A program made the position numbers and the translations under genes. Of a DNA stretch of 64,000 nt, positions 1-10,683 are shown piece by piece (position 1 is the stretch's first letter; each line of letters opens with the position of its first letter). Location: contig NC_089312.1 of assembly GCF_036669915.1 (NCBI RefSeq), positions 19,498,317-19,562,316 on the forward strand, given 5' to 3'. The notes beneath the pieces are model-generated. The model was not told the origin of the DNA and ran no database searches. It saw only the letters and a list, made by a program, of their open reading frames with translations. This DNA comes from Pocillopora verrucosa. Its lineage: Eukaryota > Cnidaria > Anthozoa > Scleractinia > Pocilloporidae.

Positions 1-610
1 GTTTATAAAGGGATTGAATGAGGATCCTCCAAACCATAAATATATAGCTAGAAATATTTCTCATGATGATGGGACAAAATTGGATGTTCGATCATAAGAA
101 AGATCACCGACATTCGGCCTCGATCAAATTTGGTTAAAGCAACAAAGATAAAGTTAGTTCTAAACATGACATATTGGTCAAAGAAAAAAAAAATAGCAGA
201 TGGCTGTAGGGCTCGGTGACACCCGAACCAGTGGTTTGACATCAAACACCGTAAAACATAGCAAGAGATGCAGGCTACAGAGGCCACCCAAAAGCCCGTC
301 AGATTGTTCAAAGAGTTTCTCAAAAGGCCACTCTTTAAAACTCAATCTTCCTGAATTGAACTCAAATCAATGCTTAATTACCATTACCAATAACCATGAG
401 CATGTTTGTTTTTACGTTTACTCAGAAACATCTTCACTCATGTTTGTCTAATAAACTACCCTATCAAATAATCAATTATTGTATTGTATGTAATTCATCT
501 ATCATTTATTTGTATCAAATCCCATTTTTCTTAAATAATGTAATTTATCAGCTTCCTAAGTTTTTTTTAAATTCAAGTTGTTATCAGGTTTTAATAATTA
601 CTCTGAGTAT
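1..610. other. Left edge, no gene seen
   Basis: No open frame here looks like a protein. The first 20 bases (around the motif GGGATTGAATGA) match the sequence directly before the direct repeat at 9,101. This suggests the window opens just after another copy of the downstream locus. The remaining roughly 590 bases have no counterpart at 9,100, so they were either inserted here or lost there. Confidence 0.5.
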
Positions 611-905
611 TTTTTCAGCCTTTACATTTTAATTTGTTCTTTATCTTTAGTATTTTTCCATTCTCAAGGCAAAATGAGAATGCCCCCAAGATGAGAATGG
701 AAACATATCTTTTTACAAGAACCTCCACAACTGTGATGTAGTTTGGCAAAATCATGACAGTTTGCAGCAGATTTAAACCACCTTGCAGCCCGATTCACCC
801 ACCGTTTTTACCCGACGGCCAGTCGCCAAAATGATTACAAAAAAGGGGGAGAGACCATGGTAGCTTGGATTCCAAACTAAGTTATATTTGTACCTTCTAA
901 ATTCA
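611..905. repeat. Direct repeat, copy A (~295 bp)
   Basis: It begins TTTTTCAGCC and ends TTCTAAATTCAA. It aligns almost base for base with 9,101-9,400, with well over 90% identity by eye and small indels in the last third. The two copies face the same way and bracket the recombinase and zinc-finger region. They could be terminal repeats of one element or boundary copies of a tandem segmental duplication. The match of window bases 1-20 to the bases just before copy B favours tandem duplication. Confidence 0.8.
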
Positions 906-1000
906 ATTTTCTTTTCTGGGTACTAACTGAAGCAACGAAACACAAGAATACATGACAGTGTGTGAAACAGCCCTCATTCGAATTATCGATTGCGCGATAT

Positions 1001-1237
1001 GTGTAAACAAGCTCGGCATTATGGGAAACCCCCTAGATCCCAGACCATATCCGAGCCGCGGGTGCCGTCGTCGTTGGCGGAAAAACGCCCAGATTTTCCC
1101 GCTTTTTTCGGGTGCCATGTGTAAACAAGGTCGGAATTATGGGGAAGGCCATAGATCTCAGGCCATATCCGAGTCCGTGGTAGCCGTCATTATTGGCGGG
1201 AAAACGCCCAGGTTTTCCCGCTGTTTTCGCTCGTGAT
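1001..1237. promoter_or_regulatory. Two tandem 118-bp units with E2F-like sites
   Basis: Unit 1 spans 1,001-1,118 and unit 2 spans about 1,119-1,237. Both begin GTGTAAACAAG. Each carries TTTCCCGC (near 1,095 and 1,215) and an opposing GGCGG(G/A)AA (near 1,077 and 1,196). The copy-2 motif TTGGCGGGAAAA equals the E2F/DP consensus. Paired, oppositely oriented sites in a duplicated GC-richer block upstream of a gene look like promoter sequence. E2F binding is inferred from the consensus only. Confidence 0.45.
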
Positions 1238-1389
1238 CCCATGACAAACGCGTCAAAAAAAAATTTTTTCTTCCGCCCTGACTTGAAATCGACTCACAGC
1301 CCCTGGGTCTCCGAGGATGATCACTTACTGGAAACATCATCCTAGACACGCTGGCGACATTGTGCGGTTGTGCCTTGTTTCCGTATTAG

Positions 1390-1599
1390 GTTTACAATGG
1401 CATTGTTTTCGATAAAATTTTGAGTTGGCTTGAGAGTCGCTTCACCTCATTGTTGACTGAGGATGAAACTTGTAATTTACGGCAAAATTTATTTAGTTTT
1501 GAGTTCGACTCCGAAATGTTGGAAATGGCGGACGACGACGATTTCCGTCAAGTTATACCGCAGGAATTTTCCCTTAAAAAAAAAAGATGTTGTTATTAA
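1390..1599 (+). other. Possible acidic first exon
   Basis: An open frame of about 69 codons follows a possible acceptor (a T/G-rich stretch ending TATTAG at 1,389). It encodes an acidic segment containing MADDDDFRQVIPQEF and stops at 1,597-1,599. A donor may occur before that stop but none is convincing. It lies between the E2F-like block and the recombinase exons, so it could be the 5' exon of that gene. It could also be chance sequence. Confidence 0.25.
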
Positions 1600-2574
1600 A
1601 GGCTTTTAAGAACATAGAAGGAAGGTACCGTTAACGTCATATTCTTCTTTCGGTGACATGGTGAAAGGGTTTTTCGATTTTTATATCATTTAGTATGTTT
1701 GCCGTATGACGTTTCCTTTATGCCGAAATTCACAATTTCTAAACATTATTCCTTATTTGCCACCCACAGCTTCGTCGACTTCTGTGAGTCATTCGGTTCC
1801 CTTTTCGGTAACCGTAGGTGAGTTTTTTACTCCATTCTAAAATAAGGTTTCCTTTTTCCAATTTTTTTTTGAAAGCGTCCTTCTTCAACGTCAGTAAATT
1901 GATATTTATCAATGCAAGGTTTTCATTCCTTCTTCTTTTCGCAGTACCTTTCACCGGTGCAAGTTCTACCTTGCAGTCAGTTTAGTGTGTTCCGTCACTC
2001 TTCCTTCTAGTTTTATAAGTGCAGGGCACGTCCAAAAGTTGTTTAGTTGTGGGAATTTTACCATCGTTTGTTTCACAAATGGTTAAATTTCTTTCGGACT
2101 AAAGACAATTCTCTGCCGGCTCAAAACGAGTCCTTCTCAGAAGGTACCTTTATTGATAATTTTCGCTCCCACTTTAACTTTTATAATAAGCGGGCCAATA
2201 CCTATTGGCTCTCCTCTTTGTATGCTGCGGTTCAGTCTGTATATCATCTTACATCGCCGGAAGGCCAAGACGCCCCTGTGTTTCCAGATATAACCAAAGG
2301 CGATCTTCCAACCTGTCTTTTTTTTTTAATCACGAGTTTCATTACATTTTCCAAATCATGTTTTCTCCGCTTCTCCTATTGATAATCTTGTATCTATCCA
2401 TTTTGTCTTGAAGATTCGTCGGCCTCTTTCACTGCCTCGGCCGGTTTCATCGCGGGTGAGTCACTTGTCTGTCTTTTTTATTGTTCGTGATTTTGTTATT
2501 GCGCTGTACTTGAGACCTGGCTAAATCAATAAGTTTATTTGTTACTAATGAGACTACCTTCGTAATCTCTACAG

Positions 2575-2659
2575 CGCCCTCTACTTCTACGTTTACAACA
2601 GAGCAAATAATTACGAGTGCCGCCACTTCAGGTAGTGTGATGAGAATTTTCTTTATTTA

Positions 2660-2715
<56 letters not shown>

Positions 2716-2850
2716 CATTCGCTACCTTGGTCTTTTGGCATTCCATGTGAAATCTTCTTTTTCTCCACAGCGCCTTCTACCTCTATACTTACTTTAGAAA
2801 CAGAGGAAATAAGTGCGCCTTGTGCGAGTGTCCATGTGAAATCTTCCTCG
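2575..2850 (+). other. Duplicated Ser/Thr-rich exon pair
   Basis: Two similar exon-like blocks, 2,575-2,631 and about 2,771-2,850, both follow a CTACAG or CCACAG acceptor and both open APSTS in the same phase. The first ends at CAG|GTAGTG and the second probably at CTCG|GTGGTT. The intron sequence before each is also similar, so exon and flank were duplicated together. The first is in phase with the next exon at about 2,904. The second is not, and may be degenerate. Confidence 0.4.
2664..2714. repeat. (TA)n microsatellite
   Basis: About 25 uninterrupted TA units lie in the intron between the two duplicated Ser/Thr exons. Confidence 0.95.
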
Positions 2851-2903
2851 GTGGTTAAAGGATTTTATTTTTAGTAAAGAAACTTTCTTTACCTTCAAAA
2901 CAG

Positions 2904-5526
2904 ATCTAGTGCCAGATTCGAGCATGGCCAAGTCTGGACGGCTTCAGGTCTTTCTGTGCCAAGATAGCCAGACCAGAGAGGAAGAGATGAGAGAGGCAGA
3001 AACACAGTATATTCGCACAAGGAGCGAAACCGTGATATGTTAAGTTTAAACCCTTTTTCACATATGGATGGTTGTATGTTTCTATATCTACAGAGTAAGC
3101 GAAATGAGTTAATAGTGGATCCATAATTAATACCTATTACATAAAGTTAAATTAGGTTACTTGGTGCATGATACAGGGGAAGTACGGAATATCTTTCACT
3201 AAGGCTCTTCTTTCATTTCAGTTGGATGCAATGGTAAGAGCCAGAAACGCGTACCAAAACTGGCACGCAGCCGTCCACGGCGATGTGACTCAACTTCTTC
3301 CTCTCAGGCAAGAGAACATAAAGGCGTTCTGCGCAGACCTGGCTAAAGCCGGTTATGCGCCCAACACAATCATCCAGCTATATTTAGCTGGTTTGTGTAC
3401 TTGGGTAAGTTGTTTTCCTTTCTTAGATTTTTCAAAAAACGTTATTTTACCCTACTTGTATCTCCTTCCATTTACATGTCTACAAAGTACATTAAAAATT
3501 ACAATAGTATTGTACAGTGAAATACATATTGCATAATTTGAAACTCGTTTAAGCATAAACTTATCGTTGCAACACAGATTAATAACAATATTTATTTTCA
3601 TTTCAGCAAATGGCCAACAATTTGCCATCGCCAAGACGAGGCCCTGTTCCCGCAGGATGTCGAACACTTGATCGACACCTACGAGATTGACACGCCCCAA
3701 CAGCTACAGCTTTCATAGCTACAGCTTTCATTTCCTAGTATTTTTGAGTAAAGATATGATCACTGTGATTGTTTTGCAGGCGCATAACCGAAACATTGGA
3801 AAAGCCCTCATACTCTTTCATCCTTCATGCTCACTTTCGCCCAATTTCCCTTTGTTCTACGCAGTCTCAGTCTCAGTCTGTCCAAAACCTCATATTTTTT
3901 CAATCTTTAAATCTTGGTTGCCTTCATCATTTCGGCCTCGTTCCACTCTGGTTATCGGCAAGGGTCGCTGACCCGAAATAAAAGAAGGTCTTTGGCCAAC
4001 GAGCTCTTAGAGGAGCTTGGTAGTCCACCTCCTATTGTTCTTATGTTCATGCAAAAAAGACGACGAGGATAACATGAAACTCACCATTGAGTTTCAAAAG
4101 GAGAAGCAGGACGGGGGAAATGTTGAGTACAGGTACTCATTATAAAGTTATTTAACGACAGTCATATATTCATTTTCTGCGCCAGGTATAGCTGTCGATT
4201 CCCTTCAATATGTACATATTTCTTATTGTTTATATTTAAAAATATTTATTCGGCACCAAATGTATCGGCACAGGCTCAGATCGGTGGTGGCTTGTTTAAT
4301 TATATGGTATAGATGTATTTCTGTTATGCTCTTGTTTTCCTATGAAATATGAAAAAAAAAAAAGTATTAAAAATTCTTGACCTATTTATGTTTCAGGAGA
4401 CCTTTTACGTTTACTCCGTTACATAAAGGTTCCCCTTACGAACTGGCAACCTTCGGGTTTTTGTTCCTGGCCGTACGGAGTGCCTTTATTCTGCCTGCTC
4501 ACGAAGCCTACGAGCATGGTGACTTCCGTCTTCGAGAAGACGCGAAGTCGTGGTATCTTCTTTGTGAGATAGACCAGTCAAGCGGAGTAATCAATGTAAA
4601 TATTTTCATTTTTTTTATTTTCTTATAGTTCACTAGATTCTAATCTATGGATTTTCTGTCTTCTCCTCCCACAGTCTCTCACTACCCATGCATGTCGACG
4701 CACGATGAAAGATAATTTCACGCAATACTTTTAAATTTTAATGTCACAAGTGTTGATGTGCACGGTTAAAATAGAATCTATGACTACCGTCCAGTATTTC
4801 TCGTGTAATCACAATATTTCCTTTACTCTCAGAACACCAAGCCATTACAAGGCCTTACGGCCGCGTTTAATACCCTTGTGGCAAAGGCGGGATTTTATGT
4901 GCGGAAATTAACGCATCACTGCAATAGATCGGTTAGTTTTAAAAAAAAAATTTCTTCTTTCTTCATTCATATCATATTACTTTACTTTTAAACAAACGTT
5001 GTCCATTTGATAATGATCTTATCGTTACTGTTTTTCAGCTTTATAACAGGGTATGGCCACGACATTTATTATAAATGAAACTTTAAAAAACAATGGTACT
5101 TTTCCCAGGGAAAGTGTGGCCACCCTGTGCCGTCTGGGCGGCTGGTCGGTAAAAAGTGGAACATGGTCGTTGTATGTTAAGGATGTTTTTGAAAAACATC
5201 TGGACACAAGTTCATCCCTCTATCGGTAAGGATCTCAGCATATCTTTTCCTTTGGAAAAGTCAGTATATCAATTAATCGAAGCAATGTTTACGGCATAAA
5301 GGGGGAAATGATAAACAAAATATATAAAAGATAATTTCTGATGAACGATGAAACAAAAGGTTTGTTAAAGAAATGAGCTTTGTGGCAAGTTTCGTGTGGA
5401 AAGCCACATAATTCGGTGGTTATCTATGAGAATTAAAATAAAGCATTTTTTTTTGACCGCACAAAAGTGACTGTTATTCTCTTCGTAATTTTCAGCGACC
5501 TCCGTCCAGACAACAGGACAACCTAA
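2904..5526 (+). pseudogene. Tyrosine recombinase-like gene with introns, decayed
   Basis: Exons by eye: about 2,904-2,947 (or 3,031), 3,222-3,404, 3,607-3,711 (frame unclear), about 3,909-4,132, 4,397-4,595, 4,833-4,931, 5,050-5,225 and 5,496-5,526. Exon 3,222-3,404 (61 aa) reads like a recombinase core-binding domain (LLPLRQENIKAFCADLAKAG, then TIIQLYLAGL). Exons from 4,397 form a catalytic domain: an Arg in LFLAVRSAF, an HxxR box in THHCNRSG formed across the 4,931/5,050 splice, the Trp of LGGWS and a Tyr in SLYVKD. Splice phases agree from 4,132 to the TAA at 5,524. A one-base surplus in the A-run at 4,053-4,058 breaks the frame, and the 3,607 exon does not join in phase, so this copy is probably dead. 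Cryptons are DNA transposons that carry such a recombinase and often introns. A host gene captured from one is the alternative. No reverse transcriptase lies nearby, which argues against a DIRS element. Confidence 0.6.
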
Positions 5527-6708
5527 CTGGAAGGCATAAAATCAGCATACAATTACAGGGTAGAAAAAAACCTCCAAACAATGGAGAATTGCCATGCCAT
5601 AGAGGGCTTTGCAGGGTACCTGCAAGATTTCAGAGACACTAGTCTCAACATTTCGATCGGGGAGGCTGAGAAAGGTGATTACTTTTAATTTCAATTTTCT
5701 GCATGCAATAAACCAATTGATCACATGTCACGATATGTGAATTAAACTTTTCTTTTTTTCCTACAGAACTTGAAAAAATGAAAAAAGGGGAAAGTGCTGA
5801 ATTTAAAGGTGCTTTACACAGATCCCTTGTTTGAGTCATTGTTTTTGATGGTGGTCAAAGTCACAGACCACAAGATTTAGTTTAATTCACTTTTGCATTG
5901 ATATTATATTCTCACATTTGATAAATAGTGAATTTCAATTTCCTTTTGTGCTCCCAGGAATGACAATGAAGGGCCTCACATTTAAAATAAAAGCCCTGAA
6001 ACAACAGGCTGTGTTTCGCTTTGCCTCCGCATACAACGCGAAACAACACGATGATGCCAGGGCGAAAAATCCACCACCGCACCCGAACAAACTTGTAAGT
6101 AGTCAAACATATTTGAAATGTTCTCTTGCTTGCATTGACATCTTTTTCGTAATTTCACATTAATCAGTCCCGCTTAAAAATTTTATTAGTTACACTCACG
6201 TCCATTTGTTTTTGTCCATTTTCCTTATTGGGGGTTTACAAAACCACTGAATATGTTGGGCCACTTGAAATTCTTGTTGGAGTCAGAGAGGGGGGAAGAT
6301 CTTTCCCTAAGGAGATTTTCTCCCCTCGATTACTTTATGAAGCTATCTGGACCTGTAGAGTGCCCGTTTGAAGGTTGTGGGTTCCAAACAGATTTCGGCA
6401 AGACAATGATCAGCCACCAGCAGGAGGTGCGCCACCCTGGTTGGAATCGGCACGATACCACCAGGGAAGGCCAATCTAAGCCTTGGCATTGCGGTCTGAG
6501 GACATGCCAGAAGGCTTTCCCAACGTGGGACGGGTGCTACAAGCATATGCAGTCCCACAGCAAGCCTCTGGCATGTCCTGTTTGCGAAAGTTTCAGGACA
6601 GACCGAATGCCAAGGCTTAAGAAACATCTCAAAGAAGTGCATGGACAACAAAACGTAGGAAGCGGCCACTTCTCGAGGAAGAGTGGAAGTAAATTCCTCG
6701 CAAAGTGA
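5527..6708 (+). CDS. C2H2 zinc-finger module, in frame after the recombinase stop
   Basis: Exons about 5,527-5,674, 5,767-5,808, 5,958-6,094 and 6,190-6,708 join in phase. From the first ATG (5,581) they give about 263 residues, ending in TGA. The last exon has three C2H2-type fingers: CPFEGC...HQQEVRH, CGLRTC...HMQSH and CPVC...HLKEVH. The middle is Lys-rich (ELEKMKKGE). The frame is the same as that of the recombinase, and only the TAA at 5,524-5,526 separates them. So this is either the C-terminus of one recombinase-finger protein carrying a nonsense mutation, or a separate downstream cistron. The acceptor before 6,190 (TTTTATTAG) is weak. DNA binding is inferred from the fingers. I do not recognise a named family. 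Confidence 0.5.
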
Positions 6709-7821
6709 AGGCAAGTATTCGCACCCTTTATTACTTGAAGCCACGAATTCATCTACACAGAATTTTCGACAACACGTCCCTTCATCATAAAAAGGAAAGC
6801 AACGATGTTCCTACAAACCACACAATTTTCGCGAGAAATCTTTCACGACGACGATGAGACGAACTTTGTTCTTGATGATGGCCATATTGAAGATAGATTT
6901 CATTATTTGATCTGTTGGGAGGATTAAAGATGATTTTCACTAATCTAATCTTATTCCCTTTTAGGTCATGCACTTTTTCCCTACACCGATTCTTTTTTCT
7001 TGCCGAGTTTTTATATCCCCGCTCGCTGGTTCAACTAAATCAAGAGGACTGTATCTTTCGATGTTACAACAGGATTTAATCCAAACCAACAATGTATTGC
7101 GATATACAATTATAACATATTCGACGGCCGTAACACAACGATCAGTGATCAACGATCAACTGACACATTCTAAGTATTTTTCTGCTACCCTGCGTAAGGT
7201 AGTATTTTACAAGAATCACATGTACAGAAAAACTTCCTATTGTGATGCATCTAAATTAGGTGACTATTACAAAATCGCACGTTCTTTCACCTTATTTAAC
7301 CTAAGAAAACACAGGCAGTTGCATCATTATATATCGTAAATATATTGAACTAGTTGTTTGTTAACTACTTTAAGGTTACGATATCGCTTCAGCAAGCTTA
7401 ATGTGTAGTCGACATAAAATAAAGACACACCTTCCATTGCTGTATTGTGGATCGACTTTAAAAGCTTTAAACAGAGTGTACTTGCCCTCAAGATGGTGTA
7501 TGGATTATGACCTCCACATGTTCATGCTAATGTTGATTGGAATCATGCCCTGGCTGTAAAATTGAAAAAATGATTGAAATCTTCAAAGACTCCGTTTAAA
7601 TAGTGCACGCTGGCCATCTTTTGCGTCGTTTCAGAACGCGAGCCAGTTGCTTTTAGGGCTGGAAAGACATCATCTTTTGTGTGTGTCACTGCTGGTCATC
7701 TTTGGTTTAATATCTCTATTTGCGGCTTTTCCTACAATTTTTTTTCAATAGAAGCTTTGAGTTTGGTTAATACAATAAAAAAAAATTTAAAAAAAAAACA
7801 ATTAAAAAAAAAAAAAACAAT

Positions 7822-8405
7822 TTAAGCAGACCTTGGAAAAACAATGATAAACCATCAGCAGGAGGTGCGCCACCCTGCCTGGAATCGGCACGATACCACC
7901 AGAGAAGGCCAATCTATGCCTTGGCATTGCGGTCTGAGGCATGCCAGAAGGCTTTCCCAACGTGGGACGGGTGCTACAAACACATGCAGTCCCACAACAA
8001 GCCTCTGGCATGTCCTGTTTGCGAAAGTTACGGGACAGATCAGATGCCAAGGCTTAGAAAACACCTTAAAGACGTGCATGGCCAAAAAAACACAGGAAGC
8101 GGCCACTTCTCGAGGAAGAGTGGAAGTAAATTCCTCGCAAAATAAAGGCAAGTATTCGCACCCTTTATCACTTGAAGCCACGAATTCATCTACACAGAAT
8201 TCTCGACAACACGTCCCTTCATCATAAAAAGGAAAGCAACGATGTTCCTACAAACCACACAATTTTCACCAAAAATCTTTCATGACAACGATGAGACGAG
8301 CTTTGCTATTGATAATGGCCATATTGAAGAAAGATTTCATTTTTTGATCTTTTAGGAGGATTAAAAATGATCTTTACCAATCTAATCTTAATCCCTTTTA
8401 GGTCA
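7822..8405 (+). pseudogene. Second, frameshifted copy of the zinc-finger exon
   Basis: This aligns with 6,385-6,965 at high identity, including the 3' flank with its CACGTCCCTTCATCATAAAAAGG tail. It begins abruptly after an A-rich tract and lacks the first Cys pair. Relative to copy 1 it has lost one base near 7,939 (GAGGCATGCC against GAGGACATGCC), which splits it into two frames: 7,844-7,940 carries finger 1, and the +1 frame to 8,145 carries fingers 2 and 3. The Cys and His residues of fingers 2 and 3 are intact. No upstream exons accompany it, so it is very unlikely to be made as a protein. Confidence 0.8.
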
Positions 8406-8884
8406 CGCCTTGTTTCCCTACACTGTTTCTTGTCACAGTGTGGACAGTGTGTACGATTCCGTTTCACACCACGGGTTAGGGTTCTACTGGGGTTTACGAC
8501 GCACCAGGATTGAAATGTCTACCGATTGTACCAGTTGTTTTTGCACTTAAAATAGCACTTTTATTCATTTATTTTCTTTTTGTTGATGTTTTTTTAGTAG
8601 TTTTTCTTATGTTTTTTTGTTTTGTTTGTTGTTGTTGCTATTTTTTCCCCTTTTTTTACCTATCTAAGAATTAACTATTTAAAGCTATTATGTATGATTT
8701 TGGTGACTGCAAGGGCTCGCCCAGCATGGGGTCCTGGACTCTTTTGCAAGTCTCCTTTGCAAACAAAATTTATTTGATATCTATATGTTTGTATTTCCAT
8801 CCGGATTCCCATAAATTTTAATAAAATATTCATCACGCTTGAGTCACGGTATCCGTCGAGCACGTGTACTCATTTTGCCGCTCT

Positions 8885-9100
8885 GTCACTACTGGGCACT
8901 TTTCGAGGAAGAGTTAATTCTTATCCAAACAAATTAAACGTAGGCGCTTACACCATTTACAAAACTAAGAATTTATGTACTGAGGCTTTTTGGCTCATGT
9001 GATTCAAGAAACAGGAATACCAACCAAATTTTAAGTAATGGGAATAGATTTCCAAGGTTGGACAATACATGTCCCTTCAGTTTAAAAAGGGATTGAATGA
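8885..9100 (+). repeat. Third, tail-only copy of the zinc-finger 3' flank
   Basis: The sequence CACTTTTCGAGGAAGAGT near 8,898 corresponds to CACTTCTCGAGGAAGAGT at 8,105 and 6,668. Weak similarity continues to CATGTCCCTTCAGTTTAAAA near 9,070, which parallels the tails of copies 1 and 2. The similarity is much lower than between copies 1 and 2, so this copy is older. It abuts direct repeat B. Confidence 0.5.
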
Positions 9101-9400
9101 TTTTTCAGCCGTTACATTTTAATTTGTTCTTTATCTTTAGTATTTTTCCATCCTCGAGGCAAAATGAGAATGCCCCCAAGATGAGAATGGAAACATATCT
9201 TTTTACAAGAACCTCCACAACTGTGATGTAGTTTGGCAAAATCATGACAGTTTGCAGCAGATTTAAACCACCTTGCAGCCCAATTTACCCACAGTTTTAC
9301 CAGGCACCATACGGCCAGTAGCCAAAATGATCACAAAAAAGGGGGAAAGACCATGGTAGCTTGGATTCCAAACCAAGTTATATTTGCACCTTCTAAATTC
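9101..9400. repeat. Direct repeat, copy B (~300 bp)
   Basis: The partner of 611-905, in the same orientation. Both share the run from TTTTTCAGCC to TTCTAAATTCAA. Copy B differs mainly near 9,290-9,315, where a few bases are inserted. Beyond 9,400 the two flanks are unrelated. Confidence 0.8.
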
Positions 9401-10284
9401 AAATAAGGCTACCTCAAAACAACTAGGAAAACTGAGACAAGAGAGCTGATAGAAGATAAGTATAACATTAAGAGAGGTAGAACATGGCCAATGAGAGGCT
9501 TAGGTGAGGACCAAGTGTTGTCCCAGCAGGAGAATAAAAGCACCGAGCAAAGAACCATAACGCTTTGGCAGAGCCATCATAACATGTTTCATCTTGCAAA
9601 AAGGGGACTTTAAAACTAGCATTTACCCATACCAGAGCAGTCCACAATGCCCTCAATATGTGTTAAACATGCAAATATTAAAATCATACTAAAATCATCC
9701 ACATGTCAGAAGGTAAACACCACTCCTTAAAAATGAAAGTGGGAGAATACCATTCTTCAACAGTTTTGCACATTTACCATGATGAATAAGTGTATTTGCT
9801 TTACAAGAACTGTTTTGACTTTATGACCAACTTTGCAATCAAACATTCCAAAGAGTAGTGGTTTATTACTGGATTTATATTTTGGGCATTTGCATTTTAG
9901 CACTTAAAGTACTTGTTAAGCATGTATATACAGATATATAGTCCAATCGACGAGTTGAAGGAATTTGAAGACGACATGCTACATGCTGTGCTGATACCAT
10001 CGACAAAATTCAACAAGTAAACCACCGTTTTCTCGACAAACTCAAAGACAACACCAAACGCATAAAAAACGAAACCAAGCTACACATCGCCGCTGACAAA
10101 ACAAAGAACTTTTACAAACTAGAACCGTCAACATACAACGATCTACGAGAACGCAATATCACAAAGTCCCACAAAAAAGCACAACTGAATACCACATGAG
10201 CCATCCATTCAGAAAACAAAAACATCGCAACGAAACTGGGCATCGATGACAGGGTGGACACCACAGCCAACAAAGACGCATTCA

Positions 10285-10443
10285 AAATATATTAAAGTTC
10301 ACATGGCAACCAGGTGGACAATCAGACATGGTTTGATGCTACTCTGGTTTAAAGAGTTAATGAATGTCACCAAGAAGTAACAATTCATAGATCCAACGTT
10401 TCGACACTCCTCTTTAACCCAGAGTAGCATCAAACCATGTCTG
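10285..10443. mobile_element. 159-bp foldback insertion with 13-bp flanking repeat
   Basis: Arms at about 10,323-10,356 and 10,410-10,443 are inverted copies of each other (CAGACATGGTTTGATGCTAC and its complement). The whole insertion is flanked by the 13-bp direct repeat AAAGACGCATTCA at 10,272-10,284 and 10,444-10,456. It interrupts the codons for KDAF in the Penelope-like frame, and removing it restores that frame. The loop holds CCAACGTTTCGAC, which resembles the end motifs of Penelope-like repeats. Confidence 0.7.
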
Positions 10444-10683
10444 AAAGACGCATTCATAACACTGAAAAACCACAAACCAAATTTCGCTAACAAACCGACC
10501 TACTGACTAATCAACCCCACCAAATCTGAGATAGGCAGAATCAGCAAAACAATCCTCGAAAGAATCAACAGCAAAATCACGAGAGCATCCAAATTCAACC
10601 AATAGAAAAACACGACATCCTTGATCGAGTGGTTTAAAGCCATTAAAAACAAACAACACCAGTTTTATTTGCTTTGACATCGA

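Noticed and set aside
2047..2382. 111-codon + strand frame upstream of the recombinase exons
   Set aside because: Aromatic-rich translation without recognisable motifs. Its last third is T-rich intron-like sequence. Part of it could be an exon, but nothing supports one.
2575..5526. DIRS/Ngaro retrotransposon as the source of the recombinase
   Set aside because: No reverse transcriptase, RNase H or methyltransferase frame occurs between the direct repeats, and the gene is interrupted by many introns. A Crypton-like origin fits better, though split repeats are not fully excluded.
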